From Bacteroidales bacterium (GTDB lineage: Bacteria; Bacteroidota; Bacteroidia; Bacteroidales; P3), in the NCBI GenBank assembly GCA_017958525.1, contig JAGDCN010000045.1:1-33584 (forward strand): DNA of 33,584 bases, written 5' to 3'. Numbering within the stretch: the first letter of the stretch is position 1; each line of letters starts with the position of its first letter. The notes under the pieces were generated by a model. The model was given only the letters and a program-made list of their open reading frames with translations, was not told the DNA's origin and ran no database searches. The position numbers and the translations under genes are program-made. Positions 26,616 through 33,584 of this stretch are shown here, piece by piece.

Positions 26616-27686
26616 CTATACTGAGCGGAGCATACCAAGCACAGTGCTTGTGTTCTGTTCGTGGTTGCTGAGAACATAGACGCCGGTGTTCCAGAAGCCT
26701 TGGTTGCGACCTTTGCGGAGTCGCTCGCAGTGCATATTGAGCGACTTCTCGGTCTGCTCGGCAAATTTGTTGAGGAAATCGGTTGTCTCTGAGCGGCTGA
26801 CCGACCCGTTGCGCGAGGATTGGAAGCTGATACCGGCTCCGGCACTCATCAGGGCGGCTGTCGGAATGCCCATTCCTGGTATGAGCTGAGCCATAGTCCC
26901 TATCAAGGTTGCCAGTCCGAGCGAGTTGTTGTTACCGGTTCCTATGTTTTCACCTGCGTTAAAGCTCTTGTGCACATCTTTGTGAATCTCGGTGCCAAGT
27001 TTCATCATACGCGAAATGATGTCGGTGATGCCTTGGTCGGGGATGGGGTCGGCCACCACCAGCAGTGAAAAGTTGGCATCCCTGCCCTGTGTGTCCCTGA
27101 TACCGAAAGCCAATGAGTCAAGGGTCTGCAGCTCCTGAAAGCGTGTCTCTTTCCTGAACGATGGTATGCCTGTTAGGGCACCGCAGCTTTGGGCATCCAT
27201 AAGCGATGAGAACACCTTGATGCTTTCGTCCATATCCAGTCGGCTGGCACTGATTCCGGGCATACTGTTGATTAGTGCCGTTTCGAGCCGGGCCATAGAA
27301 CGCTCCAGGTCGGGAGCGTGCATACCCAGATAGATACTTGTGGCGCCGTTATTGCGCTGCAGCAGGAAAAGCAAACGTTCGTTCCAGGAGTGGAGCGATG
27401 CCAGTACGGCCTGCCAGCGTGAGAGGAGGTCGTAATCGTCCGAATCGCTGGGATGCACCGGAAGGCGGTCAATTTTAACCCAGGCTAACACGCCGTCCTT
27501 GGGCGGCTCGGCCTCAAAGTGGTCGCGGTCCGAGAGCTCTTCCAGATAGCTGCGTTCAAGCATATAGTCCATAAGTGGGTTGGCCAGCTCCGCAGGAAAT
27601 TCAATCGGCAGATTGTTGCGCAGCCTTTCGATGTTTTCTGGCGATGAAGGGTTCAGTTTTGCTTTTAGGGTCTCTATAATGCTCAT
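26616..27686 (-). CDS. N-terminal part of the HerA/VirB4-like ATPase, ending at an in-frame TAG
   Basis: The 356-aa product has no P-loop. Its region from about residue 245 (NAGENIGTGNNNSLGLATLI) is glycine-rich. The end (NKFAEQTEKSLNMHCERLRKGRNQGFWNTGVYVLS) resembles the helical domain that precedes the motor domain in VirB4/TraC/HerA-like transporter ATPases. It stops at TAG 26616-26618, and the same frame continues directly into the motor domain. Together the two parts make 851 sense codons, plausible for one full protein. It starts 11 nt after the Hsp70-like gene. The alternative is two genuine genes. Confidence 0.7.
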   Translation of the reverse strand: MSIIETLKAKLNPSSPENIERLRNNLPIEFPAELANPLMDYMLERSYLEELSDRDHFEAEPPKDGVLAWVKIDRLPVHPSDSDDYDLLSRWQAVLASLHSWNERLLFLLQRNNGATSIYLGMHAPDLERSMARLETALINSMPGISASRLDMDESIKVFSSLMDAQSCGALTGIPSFRKETRFQELQTLDSLAFGIRDTQGRDANFSLLVVADPIPDQGITDIISRMMKLGTEIHKDVHKSFNAGENIGTGNNNSLGLATLIGTMAQLIPGMGIPTAALMSAGAGISFQSSRNGSVSRSETTDFLNKFAEQTEKSLNMHCERLRKGRNQGFWNTGVYVLSNHEQNTSTVLGMLRSV

Positions 27687-27697
27687 AGTGGATTGGT

Positions 27698-29395
27698 TTA
27701 AAGGTTGATGACAAATTTTCTGGCATTGCCGTTGCAGTTGACATTGCCGTTGATTGTGGCGCTGCCGTCCTCGTCGATGTTGATTTCAAGTGTTGTGGTG
27801 ACATCGTAGGTGTCCTTGCCGCCGTTTCTAAAGGCTAAAGGCAGGAAGACTGCTCTTATAAGGAAGTCGAATAGCCCGTTCATAGGCACTTTAACACTCT
27901 CGGTGCTTTGGACTCCTGTCTCAAAGTCGGCACCATACCAGCAGCGGCATTCGATTTTGACATCTTCGGTACAGAAGTAGCCACCCTCCAATTGCTGCTC
28001 CCAGTTGATGGTTTTTTGTACAGGCAATGTGTCGAACAGGTTGAGTACTGAATAAACTTCTGAATAAACTTCTGATTCCAGGTCGTCGTCCATTTTCAGC
28101 TGCACCCATAGGTTATTGGCACTAGTGTGATTGATGTCGAACGAGAGGTCTCTATATACCAGCCCGTTGGCAACGGTCTCCTGAGGACGTGCCTCAGAAA
28201 GCAGACGCTCTGGGTTCTCTATGATCTTCGCGAAATTGATGGGTGGTAGTCCCGCCACAGAATGGCCCAGGCACATTTCTCTGACGCAGTACCACTGGCT
28301 GTGTCCGCCTGTGACTATCAGCAGGTCGATGTCTTCGGGCCCTTTTATTTCCTGCATAATCTCGCTGGCCTTGGCTATGGCGTCGGTCATAAGGGTGTGC
28401 AGCTGGCTCCAATGCTCTTTGGTGGCTGCCTCGAACGTGCTGCGGTTCAGTTCGGGATATGGAACGCTCTGCATATTGGACGAATATTGGCGGAGCATAT
28501 TCACAAGTGTCATCAGTTCGCCTGAGATGGATGCAGGCAGATTATCTTGCAACCGCTTCGACACGTGTGTCTCTTTCCAACCCTTGATGCCAGATTCATT
28601 CTTTTGTTTCAGTCCGTTAGGTATTTCGCCATCTGGGAAAATCTGTTTCAGGTAGTTGAGGTTGTATTCGCTCAGCAGGCGGTCGATTTCCCTTCCGCCG
28701 CAAAGATAGGTGTTGTCCACGGCCGGGTGTGTGATGATTTTGCCGTTGTGGCCTATATGGAACTTGTTTTCTTTGTCAGCCATAAAACGGAAAACAGTCA
28801 CATCGCTTGTGCCGGCACCCATATCGAGCATCATAACGTTTATGGGTATGTCCTGCGAAACCAGACGCTGCTCCTTGAGTGTCGCCTCGTGGTTGGTGAA
28901 GGACGCGTAGATGGCTGCGGTGGGCTCGGTCTCGCCGAACACAGCCCCCGACGTGCCGAAACCGGCATCGATGACGCTCTGTTTCATAAAAGATATGATT
29001 TCCGGAGTCCATTTGGCAGGATAGCTTATGTATGTCTTCACCGTGTTGCTAACGTTCAGCTGGGCTTTTTGCAGAGCGAATTGCTGGTAAAGATACTTCA
29101 TAAATTCCCTGATGAGCCTCTCGGCCGTCCCTTTTTTCTCGGGAACCAGCAGATCCATCTTGAAATTGCGGTGCAGGGTACCTTCACTGTTGGCGTTGTA
29201 CTCGGCCTCAGCATCTTGTCCAAAAAAGAGCTTGCCGTCGCCCGAACGTTCAAAGACCAGTGTCGGTACCACTGTGCTGCCGCCAACCATCAGCGGCTGG
29301 CAGTCGTTGTTGTTCATCCCTTCATAGTAGTTCTTTATTTTGACAACTGTGGCGCTGGTGCCGAAGTCGATGCCGATAATGGTGTAATTGTTCAT
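27698..29395 (-). CDS. Hsp70/DnaK-like ATPase, divergent
   Basis: The 565-aa protein has the actin/Hsp70 ATPase motifs: phosphate-1 IGIDFGTSATVVKI (7-20), phosphate-2 MLDMGAGTSDVTVFRF (189-204), and the adenosine motif LLIVTGGHSQWY (358-369). After the ATPase domain (to about 420) comes a 145-residue C-terminal domain unlike the DnaK substrate-binding domain, so this is not the housekeeping chaperone. The ATG at 29395 is chosen because it puts the phosphate-1 motif at residue 7; the frame is open upstream but overlaps the thioesterase gene. An exact 12-bp tandem repeat (28049-28072) duplicates four residues in the C-terminal domain. It lies first in the cassette, ahead of the HerA-like ATPase. 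Confidence 0.85.
   Translation of the reverse strand: MNNYTIIGIDFGTSATVVKIKNYYEGMNNNDCQPLMVGGSTVVPTLVFERSGDGKLFFGQDAEAEYNANSEGTLHRNFKMDLLVPEKKGTAERLIREFMKYLYQQFALQKAQLNVSNTVKTYISYPAKWTPEIISFMKQSVIDAGFGTSGAVFGETEPTAAIYASFTNHEATLKEQRLVSQDIPINVMMLDMGAGTSDVTVFRFMADKENKFHIGHNGKIITHPAVDNTYLCGGREIDRLLSEYNLNYLKQIFPDGEIPNGLKQKNESGIKGWKETHVSKRLQDNLPASISGELMTLVNMLRQYSSNMQSVPYPELNRSTFEAATKEHWSQLHTLMTDAIAKASEIMQEIKGPEDIDLLIVTGGHSQWYCVREMCLGHSVAGLPPINFAKIIENPERLLSEARPQETVANGLVYRDLSFDINHTSANNLWVQLKMDDDLESEVYSEVYSVLNLFDTLPVQKTINWEQQLEGGYFCTEDVKIECRCWYGADFETGVQSTESVKVPMNGLFDFLIRAVFLPLAFRNGGKDTYDVTTTLEINIDEDGSATINGNVNCNGNARKFVINL
28049..28072. repeat. 12-bp direct tandem repeat inside the Hsp70-like gene
   Basis: TGAATAAACTTC occurs twice in a row, adding an in-frame repeated Glu-Val-Tyr-Ser on the reverse strand. 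It looks like a recent slippage duplication. Confidence 0.8.
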
Positions 29396-29426
29396 AACAG
29401 AAACAAGTTTTGATGATATAATGATT

Positions 29427-29828
29427 TCAAAGCTGCCTAATTCTTTTGTACAGTTCGGGGAAACGCTGTTCGAGCGACACCGGTTTGCCCTCTTCCAGAA
29501 AGCAATGGGTGCTGGTGGCGGTGCAAACGGTCTTGCCATTGCAAGTCATTGTGTATGAGAATGAAATTTTGAGTGCCGAAGTCTCTGCCACGTGTACTTC
29601 GATTTGTATGACATCCTTGAAAGTGGTTGTGTGGCGGTAGCGGCAGTCGATGGCCACCACGGGCGAAACCACCCCCTCGGCCTCCATCCTGTCGAAACCG
29701 TAGTCCATCTGGTCCATCCAATCCACACGCGCCTCTTCCATAAAGCGCACATAGTTGCTGTGGTGCGTGATTCCCATCCGGTCGCATTCGTAGTATTTCA
29801 CTTCGTGTCTGTAGGGTTTGATATCCAT
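29427..29828 (-). CDS. Hotdog-fold acyl-CoA thioesterase (YbgC/FadM-like)
   Basis: Hydrolyses acyl-CoA thioesters. The 133-aa product has the family pattern YYECDRMGITHHSNYVRFMEEAR (residues 12-34) with the usual catalytic Asp16, then RYRHTTTFKDVIQIEVHV and an HCFLEEGKPVSLE C-terminal end. It is 31 nt upstream of the Hsp70-like gene and carries the only good promoter for that run (29904-29934). It may be either a housekeeping gene by chance upstream of the cassette or its first gene; the sequence cannot decide. Confidence 0.88.
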   Translation of the reverse strand: MDIKPYRHEVKYYECDRMGITHHSNYVRFMEEARVDWMDQMDYGFDRMEAEGVVSPVVAIDCRYRHTTTFKDVIQIEVHVAETSALKISFSYTMTCNGKTVCTATSTHCFLEEGKPVSLEQRFPELYKRIRQL

Positions 29829-29903
29829 AGTGTTTTAGTCTTCAATCTGTAAATCAATATTTTAAAATTCAAAGCCAATTTATGAACTGACTTTAATGAG
29901 ATG

Positions 29904-29934
29904 CAAATATACATATAAATTTTGAATTTACACA
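29904..29934 (-). promoter_or_regulatory. Promoter of the thioesterase-Hsp70 run
   Basis: On the reverse strand TATATTTG (29904-29911) matches TAnnTTTG, and TGTG (29931-29934) lies 19 nt upstream as an imperfect -33 box. The leader to the thioesterase ATG is about 70 nt. No other consensus promoter was seen between here and 22637. Confidence 0.5.
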
Positions 29935-29957
29935 CAGACGAATGAAATTGGTTGGTA

Positions 29958-29996
29958 CGCAGGCGCCCTCGCCTGCGAAAGAAACCGCAGGCGAGG
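29958..29996. repeat. Three-arm GC-rich inverted repeat with two alternative hairpins
   Basis: CGCAGGCG (29958-29965) pairs with CGCCTGCG (29970-29977). The longer CCTCGCCTGCG (29967-29977) pairs perfectly with CGCAGGCGAGG (29986-29996) over 11 bp. The two hairpins exclude each other. It lies upstream of the thioesterase promoter, so it is probably transcribed only as the 3' end of the preceding reverse-strand gene. It could be a terminator or REP-like element. Confidence 0.55.
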
Positions 29997-30309
29997 TTCA
30001 GCGGAATACGGGCAGTGTATTTTTTCAGAAGTGGATATATTTCTGCCGGGAAGTGGCCTTCGTTGAAATATTTCACCAGCAGGTTGCGGCATTCGGTAGT
30101 CGCCCAGCTTTGAGGTGCGCTGTCGTTTGATGTGGAAGCGGACGCCATTGACGACAATAATTGTGGAGATAGTCACCAGGCAAGTATATTTATGTCGCAA
30201 ACACGGCAAATGCTGGCGCAACAGCTTGAATACTATTATACTATGTCGACTGTTATGCGTGAGTATATTCCTTATACCATTTCACCGCTGTTGGCTTTGC
30301 AGAACAGTG

Positions 30310-31731
30310 TCAGCGTTTTATGATTTTTCTTGACGAAAGACCTTGTTCTGTCAGCACAGCTGCGGTGTAGATGCCTGACGGCAGGTCGGTGAGGTCCAGC
30401 TTGATACTGTTTCCTGTAGCGTTGCTGCTGAGGACGTTGCGCCCCTGCTGATCGTAAAGCTCTACGTGCAGGATGCGTTCCAAGGCGGTTATCCTCACTG
30501 TTGTTGCAGTTGGGTTGGGAGTCACTGTCACATTGTAGTCTTCATTGGCAATTGTGATGTGTGTGTAGTGATACGATGTGTCAGGGTGGTATTCAAAGAT
30601 GGCGATGAGCGAGGTGTCGCAAACCAGAGTCAGTTGGCGAATGCTGCTGGTGTCGCCGTCGTCCCATCGGCAGAAAGAGCAGCTGTCTGCAGGGCGAGCC
30701 TCGATGGTGACGAGCGAGTTCTGTTCGAAGCGTCCGTTCCCGAGGACGTGTCCCCAGGCGTTGTTGTTTGCGTGAACAGAGACGGAGTAGTAAGGCCGCT
30801 CGAACTGGACGGTGTCGCTCCAGGGTTTCCAGATTGACAAAGAGTCGTTGAAGCAGCACTTGGACCTCACGCGGAAGGCGAATCGTTCTCCGATGTTCAG
30901 TCCGCTGAGGATGAAGTTCGTGTCGGTTGTTTCAAAGATGGTGTAGCTGTCAAAAGGCAGGTTGGCGGGTCCGTAGGCCACTTGGTAGAGGCAGTGCTGG
31001 TTGGTGTCGCCCCAGTGAAGACGCATTACGCGCGTGCCAATGTAGTCGGCACGAAGCTTGCCGATATTGCCGCAAGTGAGCATCGTTTCGTGCCGGATAC
31101 GCAAAGTGCTGTCTATGATGGGGATGGCACCAAAAAAATTGCCAACCCTTGAAAATAAACAAGTTCCATTAATATAATGCATAAAAGACATACAGGTATC
31201 CGTGCCATTGATGCTAATTAAAGGACACTCTTTGTTATATCTTATGGATGGGTGATCAACGAATAAGTATCCTATGGCTACTGTGAAGCGAGATGCATCA
31301 ATACTATATCCCCTGTCAAAGAAGACTTCGTGTAACGCTACCAAGGTGTCTCTCAAGTCAGATAATCCATCAATATGCCCCAAATGAAGATATGTTGTAG
31401 GTTCCACTGTATCCACTCTAATCGAATCGACTGCAATGCATCCATCAATGTCACGATAAAAAAAAGCATAATACTCAATACTGTCAGGAATTTGATTAGC
31501 AAGTAAACACGCTATACCATATATTTTTGTTCCTTCTGGCTGTGCCGAAAAATTGTTTCCACTACGCATAAATACAGCCAGAGAAGGGTATGTTGCGTGA
31601 CCAAAAAGATTGTGTGTATTAAAAAGGTTTGGTATGAGGTATCCGCTGTTTGTATCGCCCAAGGTAATATTATTTTGCGATTGGACAGCACCGCTGAGGA
31701 GAATAATAAATATAATCAATAATTTTTTCAT
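30310..31731 (-). CDS. Type IX secretion substrate with Fn3-like and InlB-B-like domains
   Basis: The 473-aa exported protein starts with a Lys-Lys hydrophobic signal peptide (about 1-19). An unrecognised N-terminal region is followed by a fibronectin-III-like segment (about 222-312). A divergent InlB B-repeat occupies about 315-382 (GNGRFEQNSLVTIEARP, FCRWDDGD, LIAIFEY). A type A C-terminal sorting domain occupies about 398-473 (VTVTPNPTATTVRI, VELYDQQGRNVL, LPSGIYTAAVL). The frame is open further up to 31833, but the signal peptide places the start at 31731. It would be exported by Sec, passed through T9SS and attached to or released from the surface. Its promoter lies about 360 nt upstream, leaving a long leader. 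Confidence 0.88.
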   Translation of the reverse strand: MKKLLIIFIILLSGAVQSQNNITLGDTNSGYLIPNLFNTHNLFGHATYPSLAVFMRSGNNFSAQPEGTKIYGIACLLANQIPDSIEYYAFFYRDIDGCIAVDSIRVDTVEPTTYLHLGHIDGLSDLRDTLVALHEVFFDRGYSIDASRFTVAIGYLFVDHPSIRYNKECPLISINGTDTCMSFMHYINGTCLFSRVGNFFGAIPIIDSTLRIRHETMLTCGNIGKLRADYIGTRVMRLHWGDTNQHCLYQVAYGPANLPFDSYTIFETTDTNFILSGLNIGERFAFRVRSKCCFNDSLSIWKPWSDTVQFERPYYSVSVHANNNAWGHVLGNGRFEQNSLVTIEARPADSCSFCRWDDGDTSSIRQLTLVCDTSLIAIFEYHPDTSYHYTHITIANEDYNVTVTPNPTATTVRITALERILHVELYDQQGRNVLSSNATGNSIKLDLTDLPSGIYTAAVLTEQGLSSRKIIKR

Positions 31732-31747
31732 AATAAACTTTTGTTGT

Positions 31748-31978
31748 TTACGGATTATCAGTGCATTCAAGTTCAGAATAGGCGTCTGCCACATCGCTTT
31801 CTTTCTCAACTCCTTCGCAGGAAATGGTTCCACTCAAAGGGTCGGTATCCATAGTATATGGTACTGTCTGAAGGATGTCGATACTGATTGCGGCGGTTTC
31901 GTTGCAGTCGATTGTGCTGGTCGGCATCGTTGCGTTTTTCAGGAACCAAGGGTACGGTCCACCGAGGAGCAGGTGCAC
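31748..31978 (-). CDS. Small ORF in the leader of the T9SS-substrate gene (uncertain)
   Basis: A 76-codon ORF from a GTG at 31978 (or 59 codons from the ATG at 31927) ends 16 nt before the T9SS-substrate start. The product is acidic, has four Cys in all but no motif, and no signal peptide. It lies within the transcript expected from the promoter at 32094-32125. It could encode a small protein, be a regulatory leader ORF, or be chance. Confidence 0.3.
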   Translation of the reverse strand: MHLLLGGPYPWFLKNATMPTSTIDCNETAAISIDILQTVPYTMDTDPLSGTISCEGVEKESDVADAYSELECTDNP

Positions 31979-32093
31979 GGCATCACCAACAAAAAAGACT
32001 AAATGTTTACTAAAAATAATTTCTTTTATAATAATTTGATTTTAAGTATAATATCGTTGTCTTGTGCAATTATAGTTTAATGAATTAATTTTG

Positions 32094-32125
32094 CAAAGTT
32101 ATAATTTTAAAATATAAAATGCAAA
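32094..32125 (-). promoter_or_regulatory. Bacteroidota-type promoter upstream of the T9SS-substrate gene
   Basis: On the reverse strand TAACTTTG (32094-32101) and TTTG (32122-32125) with a 20-nt spacer match the consensus. Transcription would begin near 32087, giving a leader of about 355 nt before the 31731 start. Confidence 0.6.
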
Positions 32126-32145
32126 ATTTTATAGAAAAATGTTTA

Positions 32146-32391
32146 TTATGCCTGCTCCACCTCGGCGTCACCGCTGACGAGGTAGGAACGGCCTGTCTTT
32201 TCTTCGGCGCAGCGGTAGCGTGTGCGGCGTTTCTCGACCGAGCGGAACAGCATATCAGGCCTCGACTTGATGCGGAACAGCGACCCATCGGGCAAATCCT
32301 TTAGTAGCAATGCACTACTTGTCTCTGAGGGATTGTCAATTTCTTTCAGCCGTCGTTCCAGTTCGTTGCCTGTGGCGAGGGTGCCTCCGTA
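32146..32391 (-). pseudogene. C-terminal remnant of a protein gene (81 codons, no start)
   Basis: The reverse strand reads 81 codons between a TGA at 32392-32394 and a TAA at 32146-32148. There is no ATG except one at codon 47. The sequence looks like genuine protein: ELERRLKEIDNPSETSSALLL, then KDLPDGSLFRIK, then EKRRTRYRCAEEKTGRSYLV and SGDAEVEQA. From memory the KRRTRY-C...GR-YL-...AEVE end resembles the C-terminus of SprT-like proteins, which I could not check. Lack of a start and the terminator just upstream (32455-32484) suggest a truncated, silent relic. Confidence 0.4.
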
Positions 32392-32454
32392 TCAAATTAT
32401 CAAAGGAAAGATAAAAAGACTGTCATCCTCCAGTCGGTGGCGTCATAGGACCGC

Positions 32455-32484
32455 AAAAAAAGAGGCGGCCGCACGGACGCCTCT
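32455..32484 (-). terminator. Rho-independent terminator of the Ser/His-rich protein gene
   Basis: On the reverse strand AGAGGCG (from 32484) pairs with CGCCTCT (to 32461) over 7 bp, and the hairpin runs into a T-tract ending at 32455. It lies about 160 nt past the stop at 32646. The 32485-32645 gap is AT-rich without an ORF. Confidence 0.75.
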
Positions 32485-32645
32485 CTCGAACAACATTAAA
32501 TATTTTCTGAGTGATTCGATTGACAGGTGGTTTGTTCGATTTTTGATGCATTCTTACTCAGAAAAGATGTCGCATCGTTTTTATGTGTAATAACCAATAA
32601 ATGTTCAACCGTTTGTCTTGCATTGTTTGACCCTCGTTTCCTGTG

Positions 32646-33584
32646 TCAGTCGGCCTCGTAAATCAGAAGCTCGCCATCGACATAGAGGAACAGCATCGGG
32701 TCTTTGTCCTTCTTCTTGAAGATCCAGCAGCCGCCGTTCTCGCGGTCTATCTCGGTCTTGATGTATTTGCTGCTTATCTGCTGCTCGGCCAGCACCTTGT
32801 CGTTCTGGTCGAAGACCTGCAGGTAGGTGTTGCCGTCGGTGTCGTTCACAATGGCGTACATCAGGTCGCCGCTCACGGCATAGCTGACCAAATCTACGTT
32901 GTATGTGTCGCGGACATAGCGGTTCACCACAACGACATCAGTGACGTGATAATCATACCAGTATGAGTTGCAATAGACCCAGAAGCCCGGCCAGAAGATG
33001 GGACGTGGATGGATGTGGACCCACACCACGGGGCGCATATGAATCATATGATGGTGATAGGGGTGGTGGAAATAGGGGGCAGGGTGCATCGGACGGTGCG
33101 ACGGAGGCATATGGCCAGGGTGGCCGGGACGCGCATAGCTGTGGCCGGGGGCGTTCTGCGGATGGACTGTGCCGCGACCGCTGGTGCCCACAGCGCCGGG
33201 AGCACCGGGGGTCGAACGGTCGTTGCCGCGGCCACTGCCCACACCAGGGGTGCCGTTGCCACGGTTGCCGCCGCGACCCATAGTTCCGCCGTTGCGCGAC
33301 GAACCGTCACCGCGATGGCTGCTTACCGACGGACGGTTGGGCGAGCTGCTGCGAGGAGCCTCGATTGAAGAACGCGAGCCGCTGCGAACACCACTGCGGT
33401 TGCCGTCGGACGAACTGCCACGATAGGTCGTTGAGCCGCTGCGCGATGGCGAACTGGAAAAAGAACTGCCGCGGTTGCTGCTGCCCGAATAGGAACTGCC
33501 GCGGTTGCTGCTGCGCGAGGATGAACCCGAATACGAGCTGCTACTACGCGAAGAGGAACCCGAGTATGAGCTGCTGCTGCGCGA
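32646..33584 (-). CDS. Ser/Arg/Gly-rich, His-rich low-complexity protein, 5' end beyond window
   Basis: The reverse frame is open from the window edge to the stop at 32646, giving 312 visible residues with no N-terminus. The first 60 or so are tandem Ser-rich repeats (SRSSSSYSGSS twice, then diverged SRSSNRGSS and GSSNRGSS copies), followed by more Ser/Arg/Gly sequence. A Gly/Pro/His-rich stretch comes next (HPGHMPPSHRPMHP, YFHHPYHHHMIH) with an aromatic run (IFWPGFWVYCNSYWYDYH). The last 95 residues form a more ordinary globular domain ending DGELLIYEAD. An ATG at 33281 is internal, not a required start. An exported or surface-linked metal-binding protein is possible; no family recognised. 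Confidence 0.75.
   Translation of the reverse strand, partial: SRSSSSYSGSSSRSSSSYSGSSSRSSNRGSSYSGSSNRGSSFSSSPSRSGSTTYRGSSSDGNRSGVRSGSRSSIEAPRSSSPNRPSVSSHRGDGSSRNGGTMGRGGNRGNGTPGVGSGRGNDRSTPGAPGAVGTSGRGTVHPQNAPGHSYARPGHPGHMPPSHRPMHPAPYFHHPYHHHMIHMRPVVWVHIHPRPIFWPGFWVYCNSYWYDYHVTDVVVVNRYVRDTYNVDLVSYAVSGDLMYAIVNDTDGNTYLQVFDQNDKVLAEQQISSKYIKTEIDRENGGCWIFKKKDKDPMLFLYVDGELLIYEAD
33450..33584. repeat. Degenerate tandem repeat encoding Ser/Arg-rich units
   Basis: A unit of about 33 bp, coding SRSSSSYSGSS on the reverse strand, repeats at the window edge and then decays into shorter GSSNRGSS units. The array continues past the window. Confidence 0.7.

Larger units (their letters stand above)
29829..30309. 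other. Intergenic region with promoter, GC-rich hairpins and a possible gene relic
   Basis: The 481-nt gap holds a promoter at 29904-29934 for the downstream thioesterase gene and the three-part hairpin at 29958-29996. On the reverse strand at about 30085-30165 it reads IIVVNGVRFHIKRQRTSKLGDYR, which looks like protein sequence. From memory it faintly resembles SprT-like peptidases. It is not in an ORF with a good start and runs into another frame, so I treat it as a relic. Confidence 0.4.

Noticed and set aside
26616..26618. TAG as a reassigned sense codon in this organism
   Set aside because: TAG ends several intact genes of normal length in the window (rseP, the LptF/G-like permease, aspC, dus), so general recoding is not supported.
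30192..30323. 43-codon forward ORF with an ATG
   Set aside because: Short, overlaps the end of the T9SS-substrate gene, no motif, promoter or neighbour supporting it.
33450..33584. CRISPR-like array at the window end
   Set aside because: The repeats are contiguous, without unique spacers, and lie in an open reading frame coding Ser-rich units.

Overview
The window looks like a chromosomal segment of a member of the Bacteroidales (phylum Bacteroidota). The evidence is several promoters of the Bacteroidota type (TTTG, about 19-20 nt, TAnnTTTG), weak or absent Shine-Dalgarno sequences, a protein with a type IX secretion C-terminal sorting domain, a Bacteroidota-style PpiD/SurA foldase, and recA, relA/spoT and aspartate aminotransferase versions typical of that group. 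I see no rRNA, tRNA, CRISPR array or recognisable insertion sequence. TAG, TAA and TGA are all used as normal stops.

Layout. 1-3484: an acyl-CoA synthetase cut by the window start (-), a DusB-type tRNA-dihydrouridine synthase (-) and a divergent cytidine deaminase (+). 3661-10435 (+): an envelope and isoprenoid block of a SurA/PpiD-like foldase, a small membrane/coiled-coil protein, dxr, an RseP-type site-2 protease and an LptF/LptG permease. 10617-16698 (+): a six-gene redox module of a two-domain VOC protein, two HdrC-like double-[4Fe-4S] proteins, an HdrD/HdrE-like membrane fusion with a heme-b-like domain and two CCG domains, an HdrB-like CCG protein and a minimal HdrA-like flavoprotein. 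It has no methanogenic context and is best read as a quinone-linked heterodisulfide-reductase-like oxidoreductase of unknown substrate. 16729-21067 (-): recA, relA/spoT, mazG and an unreported-looking 58-aa protein, tightly spaced. 21226-22428 (+): aspartate aminotransferase, ending at a perfect 26-bp inverted repeat.

22637-29828 (-) is the most unusual part. It is one co-directional run of a hotdog thioesterase, an Hsp70-like ATPase, a HerA/VirB4-like ATPase interrupted by an in-frame TAG, a one-TM protein, an HExxH zinc-peptidase-like protein and two unrecognised genes. From the Hsp70 gene onward gaps are about 1-50 nt, which suggests a single functional cassette (chaperone ATPase + motor ATPase + peptidase effector). 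I cannot match it to a named system.

30310-33584 (-) holds a T9SS-exported protein with a long leader that contains a small ORF, a decayed ORF fragment, a terminator, and a Ser/Arg/Gly- and His-rich protein cut by the window end.
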